Source of the DNA: Saprospiraceae bacterium
Lineage (GTDB): Bacteria > Bacteroidota > Bacteroidia > Chitinophagales > Saprospiraceae
Direction of reading: 5' to 3'
DNA length: 43,752 bases
Assembly (NCBI GenBank): GCA_021604865.1
Contig: BQJU01000060.1
Coordinates: 1 to 43,752 of the forward strand
Shown piece by piece: positions 26,301 through 35,143 of the stretch. The first letter of the stretch is position 1; each line of letters opens with the position of its first letter. Both the position numbers and the translations under genes were made by a program. A model generated the notes under the pieces. It saw only the letters and a list, made by a program, of their open reading frames with translations, was not told the origin of the DNA and did not search any database.

Positions 26301-27092
26301 ATGCAAAAACCACCAATTGTCTATCAGGAAAGAAAACCGGCCGATACCCTTTTGTCCTATTTTCACTCCTACTGGACTTTTGTGTATCAACCGCTTGGTG
26401 AAGAAGTATTGGAACACACCATTATTCCGGACGGGTGTTGTTCCATTCTATTTTCATTTTTTGAAGGGAAACCTATGGATAGGGCCTTGTTGTTTGGTCC
26501 TCAGGAGCAAAACCATATTGCTATGGTTTCCCCAAATTCGATGATCTTGGGTATCCGCTTGATGCCGGGAGTGGCCACTTCTCTATTGGGGACTTCTCCT
26601 GAAACTATGCTAAATCAAACAGTGGATGCCACACCATTGATAGAAGGCCTGGATTATGCTGCTATATTTTCCCGTTTTCAGCAAAGAGAGGTAGACTTTT
26701 CTAGTCTTGACGAAATTTGTAGTACCTGGATCAATGGTAAATCGGTCAATATTGATGAAAAAGTCCAGCAAGCGCTATTGTTCATTTTGGAAAATAGTGG
26801 TGACATTAAGATCAATGACCTGGCGGACAAAGTACACCTGAGTGAACGGCAGTTTCAGCGGCGATTCCGTTATGAAGTAGGATTGAGCCCAAAAGTTTTT
26901 GCACGCATCAGGCGTATGCGGCAGGCCATTATTGATGTCATTTTAGAAGAAAAATCCTATCAGGATGTCGTCTTTGAGCGAGGCTTTTTTGATCGGGCAC
27001 ACCTCAATCGCGATTTTTCCGCCATAGCTGGGTTGCCACCCAAGGTATTGGAAGAGTATATTTCTCGGATTCGGCATATTGATGTAGCGTAA
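26301..27092 (+). CDS. AraC-family transcriptional regulator
   Basis: A 263-residue DNA-binding regulator. The N-terminal half (LLSYFHSYWTFVYQPLGEEVLEHTIIPDGCCSILFSF, LGIRLMPGVATSLLG) is the DUF6597-like ligand domain found in many Bacteroidota AraC proteins. The C-terminal HTH_18 domain spans about residues 160-258, with IKINDLADKVHLSERQFQRRFRYEVGLSPKVFARIRRMRQA as the first helix-turn-helix and YQDVVFERGFFDRAHLNRDFSAIAGLPPKVL as the second. It starts 12 bases after the TonB receptor stop, so it is in the same operon and is likely the receptor's local regulator. The inducer is unknown. Confidence 0.92.
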   Translation: MQKPPIVYQERKPADTLLSYFHSYWTFVYQPLGEEVLEHTIIPDGCCSILFSFFEGKPMDRALLFGPQEQNHIAMVSPNSMILGIRLMPGVATSLLGTSPETMLNQTVDATPLIEGLDYAAIFSRFQQREVDFSSLDEICSTWINGKSVNIDEKVQQALLFILENSGDIKINDLADKVHLSERQFQRRFRYEVGLSPKVFARIRRMRQAIIDVILEEKSYQDVVFERGFFDRAHLNRDFSAIAGLPPKVLEEYISRIRHIDVA

Positions 27093-27160
27093 ATGTCGGT
27101 TTTTTCCAACGTTTTGTCTTTTATTATCCCTTAACTTGCCCGGGAAACAAAAACATAAAA

Positions 27161-27682
27161 ATGCAAAAATTAATGCTTGTAGCTGTGATGGCTCTTCTAA
27201 TGAATTTGAACACTTTTGCTCAGGAAACCATCAGCCCGGCTAAACAAAAGGCAATGGAGAAATTGGAATTTATAGTTGGTCAGTGGAGTGGCGGTGGCTG
27301 GATGATGAACCGCGAAGGAGAAAAACAGACTTTTAAACAAACCGAAGCTATCCAATGGAAGGTAGGCAAAGCCATAATATTGATTGAAGGGCAGGGCAAA
27401 CAGGGAGAAAAAATCGTACATGATGCCCTGGCTATTATTTCCTATGACGAAACGGCCGATCAATATAATTTCAGATCCTACCTGGCAAGTGGCCGGGAAG
27501 GCAGTTATACCGCTACTATAGAAGAGGATCAAACCTTTATCTGGGCCATTGAAGCTCCCGGTGTGACTATTAAATACACCATTCAGGTTAAGGATGACCA
27601 CTGGCACGAAATCGGCGAGATGAAACGTGGGGAGAGCTGGTTTCAATTTTTTGAAATGGACTTGGATCGTCTGACTAAGTAA
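27161..27682 (+). CDS. DUF1579-like secreted protein
   Basis: A 173-residue protein with a signal peptide (residues 1-20, ending TFAQ). The mature part begins KQKAMEKLEFIVGQWSGGGWMMNREGE, the typical DUF1579 beginning (a short helix, then LxFLxGxWxG), and continues as a small beta-barrel with HDALAIISYDETADQYNFRSYLASGREG. Members form lipocalin-like or THAP4/nitrobindin-like barrels; the ligand is unknown. It lies 68 bases after the AraC gene in the same direction and may be read from that transcript or its own promoter. An 11-bp inverted repeat follows its stop. Confidence 0.83.
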   Translation: MQKLMLVAVMALLMNLNTFAQETISPAKQKAMEKLEFIVGQWSGGGWMMNREGEKQTFKQTEAIQWKVGKAIILIEGQGKQGEKIVHDALAIISYDETADQYNFRSYLASGREGSYTATIEEDQTFIWAIEAPGVTIKYTIQVKDDHWHEIGEMKRGESWFQFFEMDLDRLTK

Positions 27683-27687
27683 GTAAT

Positions 27688-27758
27688 TGGACGCAGAGTT
27701 ATTAGCTCTGCTTCATCCTTTCTGATGTCCTTTTAGTTGGGAAATACCTCTGCGTCCA
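27688..27758. terminator. 11-bp inverted repeat between convergent genes
   Basis: TGGACGCAGAG at 27688-27698 and CTCTGCGTCCA at 27748-27758 are perfect reverse complements 49 bases apart; a smaller CAGAG/CTCTG hairpin nests at the left. It occupies nearly the whole gap between the stops at 27682 and 27766, so it may act as a two-way transcript end. The GGACGC-GAG wording recurs at 35144-35170, so it may also belong to a dispersed repeat. Confidence 0.45.
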
Positions 27759-27765
27759 CTCTTAC

Positions 27766-28848
27766 TCACTCCGTAAATTGCACAGAATATATCATCGGTA
27801 AATAATTCGACAGTACCTGCCAATGATAACCCCGGTCGTCAGAGATGAAAATATTGCCGGTAGTGGTGCCAAATACCACCCAATCACCTGTATTAGCGAG
27901 ACCGTGACGGTACACAATGTCATAGCAGTTTTCCTGAGGTAGTCCCTTGCGGAAATCCTGCCAGGTTTTGCCACCGTCATCAGTGCGGCTGATACATAAG
28001 GCTCCGTCTATGGCCACCCGGTGGGTATCACTCACAGCGGGTGCCACCCATGCCTGATCCGGATTGTCTTCGGCTACGGCAATGGCAAAGCCGAATTTTG
28101 CAGGCCCATCTTTTTGGGTGATGTCGTCCCATTGTTGAGCCGCATTGCTAGAGCGGAAAATACCACAGTGATTTTGTTGCCAAAGGATATCGGGCGCGGA
28201 AGGTGCAGCTACCAGCAAATGCGGATCATGGCCAACTTCTGCCTTGGGATTAGGTAAAAAGTCTGCGTGTAAACCTTTATTACGCACGGTCCAGTTTTTC
28301 CCGCTATCGGTGGTTTCAAAAACCCCGGCACAACTGATGCCTACAAAAAGGTGGTCTTCATCCCGTGGATCAAGGACTATGGAGTGGATGCCTGCATAGT
28401 CCCGTCCACCGCCAAACCACTGTTCTTCCCGGGAAGGGTGGTTCCACAAAGATTCAACCAGTTGAAAATCGTCACCCCCATTTTTACTCACAAATAAACC
28501 ACCTGGTTCGGTACCAATCCACATCCGATTGGGGTATTTAATACCTCCATGTTGCATGGCCCATAGGTAGCGGGTTGTTGCGGAGATGTCATCTTTTACT
28601 TTTGCTGCTTCGGGATATGCGGGCGCTTTCACCTCTTCCCAATTTTCACCACGATCTAGTGAGCGTTGTAATTTTACACCCCAATGCCCATGATCGAGGC
28701 AGGCCCACCAGGTGTCCAGGCGAGGGTCGGCATAAGCGATGGATACAGGAATACCTGGAAAATGCGTGCTTTCTAATCGCCATTCGCCGGAACGGTAATG
28801 GTAAACAATCAAACCTTTGCGGGTGCCGATGAGCAGGGTGGATTTCAT
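27766..28848 (-). CDS. BNR/Asp-box beta-propeller protein
   Basis: A 360-residue beta-propeller with no signal peptide, so probably cytoplasmic. Four Asp-box motifs (SxDxGxxW type) are visible: RSLDRGENW near residue 65, TTDSGKNW near 185, RTDDGGKTW near 290, ISDDRGYHW near 340, one per blade. Relatives are annotated as exo-sialidase-like, glycosyl hydrolase-like or photosystem II stability factor-like proteins. I see none of the arginine triad context that would mark a true sialidase, so enzymatic function is doubtful. It begins MKSTLLIGTRKGLIVYH, the usual start of this group. Transcribed alone, convergent with the DUF1579 gene. Confidence 0.83.
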   Translation of the reverse strand: MKSTLLIGTRKGLIVYHYRSGEWRLESTHFPGIPVSIAYADPRLDTWWACLDHGHWGVKLQRSLDRGENWEEVKAPAYPEAAKVKDDISATTRYLWAMQHGGIKYPNRMWIGTEPGGLFVSKNGGDDFQLVESLWNHPSREEQWFGGGRDYAGIHSIVLDPRDEDHLFVGISCAGVFETTDSGKNWTVRNKGLHADFLPNPKAEVGHDPHLLVAAPSAPDILWQQNHCGIFRSSNAAQQWDDITQKDGPAKFGFAIAVAEDNPDQAWVAPAVSDTHRVAIDGALCISRTDDGGKTWQDFRKGLPQENCYDIVYRHGLANTGDWVVFGTTTGNIFISDDRGYHWQVLSNYLPMIYSVQFTE

Positions 28849-28994
28849 ATTTTACGGATTTATGGTTTGTGGAAAGGTTTTGAGGTTTTAGGGGCATTGG
28901 GCTCAATTCTACCGTTTTCTATTCCTTCCATCCTTCCCCGTAAAAACAAAATGGTTTTATTTTACACGCAATTTAAATCTTTTTGTTTTAAAAA
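28849..28994. other. Short gap with a faint relative of the 100-bp repeat
   Basis: The stretch 28865-28945 contains GGAAAGGTTTTGAGGTTTTAGG and, about 45 bases on, a TTCCTTCCATCCTTCC tract, in the same order as in the repeat at 14085-14448. The middle is not clearly alignable by eye, so this is a tentative match. Confidence 0.3.
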
Positions 28995-29699
28995 TCAACC
29001 CTTCCACTCTTCTTCGACGTGTTGGTCTTGAATTTTCAAGAATTTTTCGATCTCTTGCTCAATGTATAAAGCCTGGTCAGGATGTTTGAGCCCTTTAATC
29101 AGGTCAATTCTTTTTTTATTTCGGTCAATAAGTTTTACCCGGAAAGCAAAATTGGGGCTGTTATTGGATTTGCTGGCCACGTATCTTTCAATAAAAACCT
29201 GTTCAATATCCGAGATAGGGAGGTAGCGGTTGGGGTAAAATGGAAAGCGAAGGGGACGGTGCTCAACGGTAAGCTCGCGATGACCGACTGTAATGTAGGT
29301 GGTATTGAGCATGGTAGCCAAAACATAATACAACAATCCAATGCCAATCAGTAAATGAATGCTGATACCCAACAGCATTCCATATTGTCCGGTAGCTAGT
29401 CCAGCCACAACAAAGATTCCAACAATGCCATTCCAAAACAGGGTAAAAAAGAGAAAAAAGCCGAGGCCTTTGCTGGTTTTTCGCCAATTGATCTCAAAAT
29501 CCAGTTCAAAATTGGTTTGGAAAGATTCTATGCCGACAGGGAGCAAGACCTCCTGCCGTTTGTGGCTGGGTTGGCGCAGTACTTTTTCGAAATTAAAGAC
29601 CGCGTTACATTGCGCACACTTGGCCAGTACTTTGTCGATATTGATATCTTCGGCACGAATCTCGCTATTACAGCTTGGGCAGTTGAGTTGAAGGTGCAT
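28995..29699 (-). CDS. Zinc-ribbon membrane protein, unknown function
   Basis: A 234-residue protein. It starts with a zinc ribbon: CPSC at residues 8-11 and CAQC at about 28-31, like the MJ0042/zinc_ribbon type that binds one zinc through four cysteines. A linker follows, then two or three membrane helices (about 78-105, 108-135), then a soluble C-terminal part with YITVGHRELTVEHRPLRFPFYPNRYLPISDIEQVFIERY, which resembles a PH-like domain of membrane-associated bacterial proteins. The ribbon suggests it contacts protein or nucleic acid on the cytoplasmic side. Family not recognised with confidence. It is divergent from the aldo/keto reductase gene. Confidence 0.75.
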   Translation of the reverse strand: MHLQLNCPSCNSEIRAEDINIDKVLAKCAQCNAVFNFEKVLRQPSHKRQEVLLPVGIESFQTNFELDFEINWRKTSKGLGFFLFFTLFWNGIVGIFVVAGLATGQYGMLLGISIHLLIGIGLLYYVLATMLNTTYITVGHRELTVEHRPLRFPFYPNRYLPISDIEQVFIERYVASKSNNSPNFAFRVKLIDRNKKRIDLIKGLKHPDQALYIEQEIEKFLKIQDQHVEEEWKG

Positions 29700-29807
29700 T
29701 TTTTAATGCGAATATAGGAATTTGTTCAAACCTGGATTTTAGGCAAGAGAATTTTCTGCCAATGTATGCAAGATGTTTACTTTTACGGCTTTCAAAAAAA
29801 AAGGAGT

Positions 29808-30848
29808 ATGGACTATAATACATTAGGTAATACCGATCTTCAGGTCACTAGGATATGTCTGGGGACAATGACTTTTGGGGAGCAAAACACTGAGGCTGAT
29901 GGACACGAGCAGCTCGATTATGCTCTGGATCGGGGTATCAACTTTATTGATACAGCCGAGATGTATTCCGTACCCGGCCGCAAGGAAACTCAGGGTAGTA
30001 CTGAACGTATCATCGGGACCTGGATCAACGCTCGAAATAACCGGGACAAATTTATTCTGGCCTCCAAAATAACCGGACCTTCTTCCGGTTTGAAATATAT
30101 CCGCAATCCGCTCCGCTTCAACCGGGCGCAAATTACTACTGCTATTGAAGGCAGCCTGCAACGTCTGCAAACGGATTACATCGATCTGTATCAGTTGCAT
30201 TGGCCGGAACGCAAAACCAATTTTTTTGGTAAACTGGGTTACCAACACGATGCTGATGAGCAGTGGGAGGATAATTGCCTGGAAGTATTGGAAGTGATGC
30301 AGGAGCTGATCAAAGAAGGTAAAATCCGTTATTTTGGGGTTTCTAATGAGACACCCTGGGGCTTGATGCACTTCTTGCAACTGGCTGATAAACACGGCTT
30401 GCCTCGGTGCATGAGTATTCAGAATCCATATAATTTGCTCAACCGGACTTTTGAGGTGGGCCTCGCCGAAATCGCTATTCGTGAAAAAGCCGGATTGCTG
30501 GCCTACTCTCCAATGGGATTTGGCCTCTTATCCGGGAAATACCATAAAGGTAAAGCTGATGTTTCTTCCCGGATCAACCAGTTTAAACAAATGTCGCGCT
30601 ATAACGGGGCCATTACCCGTGAAGCTGCGGCTCAATATTTGGCGATTGCAGAACAACACAATCTTAGCCCGGCGCAGATGGCGCTGGCATTTGTCACCAG
30701 CCGCCCATTTACGACCAGCACTATTATCGGGGCAACAACGATGCATCAATTAAAAGAAAACATAGATAGCCACGAGCTGACTTTAAGCAAAGATGTGTTG
30801 GATGCAATTGAAAAAATACACCTGGCTATGCCTAATCCGGCTCCGTAG
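29808..30848 (+). CDS. tas: NADP(H)-dependent aldo/keto reductase, Tas type
   Basis: A 346-residue cytoplasmic TIM-barrel reductase that closely follows E. coli Tas from memory: the LGTMTFGEQNTEADGHEQLDYA start, AEMYSVPGRKETQGSTE, DYIDLYQLHWPERKTNFFGKLGY, IRYFGVSNETPWGLMHFLQLADKHGLP and IQNPYNLLNRTFEVGLAE are all present. The catalytic tetrad is Asp48, Tyr53, Lys87 and His131. I chose ATG 29808 (MDYNTLGNTDLQ), preceded by AAGGAG, over the longer open frame from 29766. Its end overlaps the convergent NTF2-like gene by 17 bases. Substrate unknown. Confidence 0.94.
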   Translation: MDYNTLGNTDLQVTRICLGTMTFGEQNTEADGHEQLDYALDRGINFIDTAEMYSVPGRKETQGSTERIIGTWINARNNRDKFILASKITGPSSGLKYIRNPLRFNRAQITTAIEGSLQRLQTDYIDLYQLHWPERKTNFFGKLGYQHDADEQWEDNCLEVLEVMQELIKEGKIRYFGVSNETPWGLMHFLQLADKHGLPRCMSIQNPYNLLNRTFEVGLAEIAIREKAGLLAYSPMGFGLLSGKYHKGKADVSSRINQFKQMSRYNGAITREAAAQYLAIAEQHNLSPAQMALAFVTSRPFTTSTIIGATTMHQLKENIDSHELTLSKDVLDAIEKIHLAMPNPAP

Positions 30849-31332
30849 CCAAGGGCGTTGTCTCCGGCTCCAAATTGGTAGAAGCTACACAATCTATGGC
30901 CCATTCGCCCTTTATTTTCCGGTAAATGGCAACCCAGGAAAAATGAGTGGATTCCTCTGTTGGTGGTACCCCTTCATAGGCATAACGGGTCACGACCTCC
31001 TTTTGCACCACAGTATATGCCACTGTCGCATCATCCGAAAACCGGATAATCGGTGCTTCGGTATCCTCCCATTTTACAAATTCTACAGCGTCAAAATATT
31101 TTTGAAAACGTTCCTTATTTTCTACATAGGTAGGTGTAGTGACCTTGCCCCGATTGACAGAGATAAAATGCTCACTCATGAGGGCAGCAAATTCGGAAGC
31201 CATCTTTTCCAAATGGTATTTTTGCTGGAGATCGTGAAGCGCCATAATTTTTTTTGTCTCCACTCCCAGGTCGGGAGGAGTGGGAGCGCAAGCCATCAAA
31301 CAGGTTAATAGTAGGAATCCAAAATTTTTCAT
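30832..31332 (-). CDS. NTF2-like lipoprotein (DUF4440/SnoaL type)
   Basis: A 166-residue lipoprotein. Start ATG 31332 gives MKNFGFLLLTCLMACAP with a lipobox LMAC (lipid cysteine 15); the open frame upstream is ignored because it would bury this signal. The mature part is one NTF2-like domain: a helix with LEKMASEFAALMSEHFISVNRGKVTTPTYVENKERFQKYF, then strands APIIRFSDDATVAYTVVQKEVVTRY and SWVAIYRKIKGEWAIDCVAST, the ending typical of DUF4440. Probably attached in the periplasm. Divergent from the 31416 gene, and convergent-overlapping with the reductase gene by 17 bases. Confidence 0.82.
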   Translation of the reverse strand: MKNFGFLLLTCLMACAPTPPDLGVETKKIMALHDLQQKYHLEKMASEFAALMSEHFISVNRGKVTTPTYVENKERFQKYFDAVEFVKWEDTEAPIIRFSDDATVAYTVVQKEVVTRYAYEGVPPTEESTHFSWVAIYRKIKGEWAIDCVASTNLEPETTPLATEPD

Positions 31333-31342
31333 AATCAGGTGA

Positions 31343-31375
31343 TTGGTTTTGAAAAGGTAAGAATATCTATCTTTG
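31343..31375 (+). promoter_or_regulatory. Bacteroidota-type promoter
   Basis: TATCTTTG at 31368-31375 is a perfect match to the TAnnTTTG -7 box, with TTG at 31343-31345 about 22 bases before it as a possible -33 element. It lies about 40 bases before the ATG of the 31416 gene. Confidence 0.5.
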
Positions 31376-31415
31376 CCCGCAAATAGTATAATTTGCGCTT
31401 TCACAAACCTATTGC

Positions 31416-32102
31416 ATGCAACTCAAACTGGTAAAAGCATATTTTGATCAATTTACGACTTATCTGGAAAGTACACAAAATGAGGACTGGCTTTACCTGT
31501 GGGAATCACAGCGCATTTTTCAGGAAAACTGGGATTTGGAGGCGACAGACCTGACTACGATGTACGATGCCAGCCTGAATAATAGCAAGACCCGCCGCCT
31601 CTGGACACGGGAGGCCTACGAGCCCAAAAAGATGATGCTAAAATTCCTGGAGCTGCAATCTGAGTTTGTACGTTCTATGTTTAAGGATTTGTACAAGGAA
31701 AGCATTTCTTTATCAGGAAGGGTAGGGCGCTTTGTTTTTTATTGTGATGAATTGTTGAATACCCATGAGGAACTCAACCCCAAATCGAGAGACACCAATC
31801 ACTACCACGATGATGGCTATCAGATGATCTCCCTTTATCTGGCCTTCCGTTATCCCGATCAATATACCCTCTACAATCGTGATGCCTTCAAAAAGACGCT
31901 AAAAAAGCTTGGTGTCTCTGATCTGCCTCTTGCTGATGACCTGGAGCGTTATGCCAAAGTGAGCACCACACTCTTTAAATTGATGCAGAAGGAACCGAAG
32001 TTGATGGAGTTACACCAAAATCGGCTAAAAGAGGGAGAGCATTATTTGGAGGAAAGTTTGTTGGTGGTGTATGAGTTTTATCGGTTTTGTGAAAAGAATT
32101 AA
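31416..32102 (+). CDS. Protein resembling a stand-alone McrB-type N-terminal domain
   Basis: A 228-residue, largely helical soluble protein. From memory, its pattern matches the N-terminal domain that precedes the AAA module in McrB-like restriction ATPases of Bacteroidota: WESQRIFQENWDLEATD near residue 28, MMLKFLELQSEFVRSMFKDLYKE near 75, a DDGYQMISLYLAFRYPDQYTLYNRDAFKKTL segment near 130, and a C-terminal EESLLVVYEFYRF. The AAA and nuclease parts are absent; the stop comes where the ATPase would begin. A ATP-binding DUF4143 gene follows 98 bases later. I cannot show that they act together. Length and clean reading frame argue against a fragment. Confidence 0.5.
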   Translation: MQLKLVKAYFDQFTTYLESTQNEDWLYLWESQRIFQENWDLEATDLTTMYDASLNNSKTRRLWTREAYEPKKMMLKFLELQSEFVRSMFKDLYKESISLSGRVGRFVFYCDELLNTHEELNPKSRDTNHYHDDGYQMISLYLAFRYPDQYTLYNRDAFKKTLKKLGVSDLPLADDLERYAKVSTTLFKLMQKEPKLMELHQNRLKEGEHYLEESLLVVYEFYRFCEKN

Positions 32103-32200
32103 TGGATCAAACATTCCGCAAACAATTTGGAGAAATAAGGTGATTATTCAAAATAAACCTTATTTTACCATGAAATATCTGGAATTGAAACAGGATTTTC

Positions 32201-33370
32201 ATGGTAAAAAACAATTATATACCTCGAATAGCAGAAGCAGCGATTCTAAAACTGATAGACTATTTTCCTGCCGTGGCAGTGGTGGGACCCCGTCAGGTAG
32301 GTAAGACTTCTCTGGTTAAAGCTATCCGTTCAAAACTGGAAAAACCGTCAGTATACCTGGATTTGGAAAGCCCTGACGATCTGGTTAAATTGAACAATCC
32401 CTCTCTATTCCTTGACCCGCTCTCAAATCAAACGGTTATCCTTGACGAAGTGCAAAAACTGCCTTCGCTTTTTCCGGTGTTAAGAGGTATTATTGATCGC
32501 GACCGAAAACCTGGCAGATTTATTCTACTTGGTAGTGCTTCTCCTGATTTGATCAGAGACACCTCTGAATCACTTGCCGGGAGGATTGCCTATCATGAAT
32601 TGAAACCTTTTTACTGGGATGAGATTCGTTCCCTTACTGACTATCGTTCGCATTGGTTCAGAGGTGGTTTTCCGCCATCTCTTTTGGCACCTAATGAAGA
32701 ATATGCCCGCCTGTGGAGACAGAATTTTATCAAAACCTATCTGGAAAGAGACTTGGCTCTTCTTGGACTTAATGCTGACCCTGTACTCACCGGCAGACTT
32801 TGGCAAATGACTGCCCACCTCAGCGGTAGCCTACTCAATATGGAAACGCTCTCGGGTTCTTTGGGAATTCATGGCACGACGGTCAGAAAATACCTCGATT
32901 TTTTTGAATCGGCTTATTTGGTGCGAAGGTTACAACCCTATTTTACTAACTTAAAAAAACGATTGGTAAAAACGCCTAAAATTTATATCCGCGACACGGG
33001 CATCCTCCATCAACTCATTGGTGTTCCATCTCTTTTTGAACTGGCAGGACATCCTTTATTAGGTGCTTCCTGGGAGACCTATATTATAGAACAGATAGCG
33101 GCCATCCTACCGGATTGGGCAGAGCTATTTTTCTATCGCACCCATCAAGGAACAGAGGCCGACCTGGTCATCACACGGGGGGGCAAACCGGAATGCTTAG
33201 TGGAAATAAAATACTCAACTACTCCAAAATTATCTAAGGGATTTCACATAGCCCAGGCTGATTTGAAAACTCGAAAGCATTTTGTCATTTGTCCGGTTGA
33301 AACTGGATTCCCTCTTTCAGAAAAGGTCAAAGTGCTTGGCATCAATGAACTTTCTGAGTTATTTGAATAA
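32201..33370 (+). CDS. AAA_14/DUF4143 family ATPase
   Basis: A 389-residue ATPase. Walker A GPRQVGKTS is at residues 29-37, Walker B TVILDEVQK at 78-86, and the arginine/sensor region LLGSASPDLIRDTSESLAGRIAYHELKPF follows. The C-terminal half is DUF4143 (TGRLWQMTAHLSGSLLNMETLSGSLGIHGTTVRKYLDFFESAYLVRRLQPY, then a restriction-nuclease-like stretch GTEADLVITRGGKPECLVEIKYS with E-x-K). The EADL...EIKYS arrangement recalls PD-(D/E)xK folds, as noted for this family. Function is unknown; proposals range from toxin-like to mobile-element factors. ATG 32201 overlaps nothing. Confidence 0.9.
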   Translation: MVKNNYIPRIAEAAILKLIDYFPAVAVVGPRQVGKTSLVKAIRSKLEKPSVYLDLESPDDLVKLNNPSLFLDPLSNQTVILDEVQKLPSLFPVLRGIIDRDRKPGRFILLGSASPDLIRDTSESLAGRIAYHELKPFYWDEIRSLTDYRSHWFRGGFPPSLLAPNEEYARLWRQNFIKTYLERDLALLGLNADPVLTGRLWQMTAHLSGSLLNMETLSGSLGIHGTTVRKYLDFFESAYLVRRLQPYFTNLKKRLVKTPKIYIRDTGILHQLIGVPSLFELAGHPLLGASWETYIIEQIAAILPDWAELFFYRTHQGTEADLVITRGGKPECLVEIKYSTTPKLSKGFHIAQADLKTRKHFVICPVETGFPLSEKVKVLGINELSELFE

Positions 33371-33432
33371 CGCTTATACACAGAAATGATTTTGACCCTA
33401 TTCTATTACCTTTAATGAAACTAATCGCCTAA

Positions 33433-35106
33433 ATGGATTCCAAAAGAATATACACCAGAGGTTGGAGAGTGCGCAAAGCATACTGGATCACCTTTACGGT
33501 TATGATGAGTTATGTCAGACTTTATCTGCTGGGAAAACTATTTGGCTCGGCTTATTATCAAAAAAGAATTATTGCTTTACACATCCGCAATGCACAAAAA
33601 GTCAAAAATGCCATCTTAAAACTTCAAGGGCTTTTTATTAAGGTTGGACAATTGCTATCCATCCTTTCCAACTTTTTGCCCGAGAGCTTCCAGGAGCCAC
33701 TTGAAGCGCTTCAGGACCAGGTTCCGCCAAGGCCTCTGGCAGAAATCCGCCAGCGGATAGTAGCTGAATTGGGAAAGGAGCCCGCTGAAATTTTCGAATA
33801 TTTTGACGAAACCGCTATTGCTTCTGCTTCTATTGGGCAAGTGCATCGGGCCAGGTTAAAAGACCAGACCGAAGTAGCGGTCAAAGTGCAACATGCCAAT
33901 ATTGAAAAAATTGCAGAGGTCGATTTGCAGATCATGGAGCGCATCATCGGCCTGGTTGCTCGTTTTATGGATATCAAAGGCCTGCGATACGCTTATACCC
34001 AAGTGCGAAAAATGATCGAGGAGGAACTCGATTTTGAGCAGGAAGCCAGTTCCATGAAGCTGATCGGTGACAACCTCAGTGAGGAAACCGGACTTTTGGT
34101 TCCGGAAGTTCACAAAGATTTTTCTACCAAGAGAATCTTAACCACCACCTTTTATCCTGGTGTAAAGATCAATCAGGTCAAACAAATTGAAGACTGGGGG
34201 CTCGACCGGAAGGATTTGGCAAAACGAATTGTTCATGCCTATTGCCAGATGGTCTTTGAAGATGGCTTTTACCACGCCGATCCGCATCCCGGCAATATCC
34301 TGATCCAGGAAGATGGGACGCTGGTCTTACTGGATTTTGGGGCAGTATCCTCTTTGAAGCCAGAGATGCGGACGGGTTTGCTCGAACTCATTCAGGCTGC
34401 TGCCAAAAATGATGTGGAAAAAATTATTGCTGCCATGAAATTGCTCGGTTTTATCACTCAGCAAAAGGAAGCAGAGCAGATGGCGGAAAAAATGGTGGAG
34501 GCCTTCAGAAATTTTGTACAAAATGAGGTGCAATTTGACGGGCTAAGTTTCAAAGACATCAAGGTCAATCCATTTGAGACCAGCCTTTTTGAGCTGATCA
34601 CAGAGGTTGGCTTTAAAAATATTGCCAATACCGTGCAAGTGCCCAAAGACTACGTCTTGCTAAATCGTATGGTCACCCTATTACTGGGCATTTGTAATAC
34701 CCTCGATACCCACATGAATCCGATGGAGGTCATCCAACCTTACTTCCAGAAATTTCTACTTGGAGAAAAAGGTGATCTGGTCAAATTTGTCACCGGCGTC
34801 TTCCAGCAAACCCTCGCGAATATCATCTCCCTTCCCGGCGAAATGCGTAAACTAATGAACAAAGCCCACCGGGGCGAACTGGAGATCAATCAGGCAAGTA
34901 ACCGGGAAAAGAATCGATTGTTTTATACTTTGGGGCAGCAATTTCTTTACGCCATTTTAATGATTGTCTCCTCCGGGTTCTGCTATTCTTTCTATCAATT
35001 TGGAAACATCGAATTCAGCCGTTACGCTATGCTGGTTGCAGCTTTCTTTTTGTTTTTGATGTTTCGGGCGATCCGGCGGGGGAATCGGATTGGGACTGGG
35101 CTTTAG
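33433..35106 (+). CDS. ABC1/AarF (UbiB) family atypical kinase
   Basis: A 557-residue membrane-associated protein-kinase-like ATPase. The family's KxGQ motif is KVGQ at residues 70-73 in LFIKVGQLLSILSNFLPESFQEPLEALQDQVPP; the ATP lysine is in AVKVQH near 155, and the catalytic block HADPHPGNILIQEDGTLVLLDFGAVSS lies near 280-305. Two membrane helices occupy the C-terminus (about 503-545). Members support quinone biosynthesis or lipid handling; in Bacteroidota, which use menaquinone, the role is unclear. Length is normal. It stands 62 bases after the DUF4143 gene. Confidence 0.94.
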   Translation: MDSKRIYTRGWRVRKAYWITFTVMMSYVRLYLLGKLFGSAYYQKRIIALHIRNAQKVKNAILKLQGLFIKVGQLLSILSNFLPESFQEPLEALQDQVPPRPLAEIRQRIVAELGKEPAEIFEYFDETAIASASIGQVHRARLKDQTEVAVKVQHANIEKIAEVDLQIMERIIGLVARFMDIKGLRYAYTQVRKMIEEELDFEQEASSMKLIGDNLSEETGLLVPEVHKDFSTKRILTTTFYPGVKINQVKQIEDWGLDRKDLAKRIVHAYCQMVFEDGFYHADPHPGNILIQEDGTLVLLDFGAVSSLKPEMRTGLLELIQAAAKNDVEKIIAAMKLLGFITQQKEAEQMAEKMVEAFRNFVQNEVQFDGLSFKDIKVNPFETSLFELITEVGFKNIANTVQVPKDYVLLNRMVTLLLGICNTLDTHMNPMEVIQPYFQKFLLGEKGDLVKFVTGVFQQTLANIISLPGEMRKLMNKAHRGELEINQASNREKNRLFYTLGQQFLYAILMIVSSGFCYSFYQFGNIEFSRYAMLVAAFFLFLMFRAIRRGNRIGTGL

Positions 35107-35143
35107 GGGTTGCCTTTCGGCAAATGGAGGGTTAGGTTTTTTT

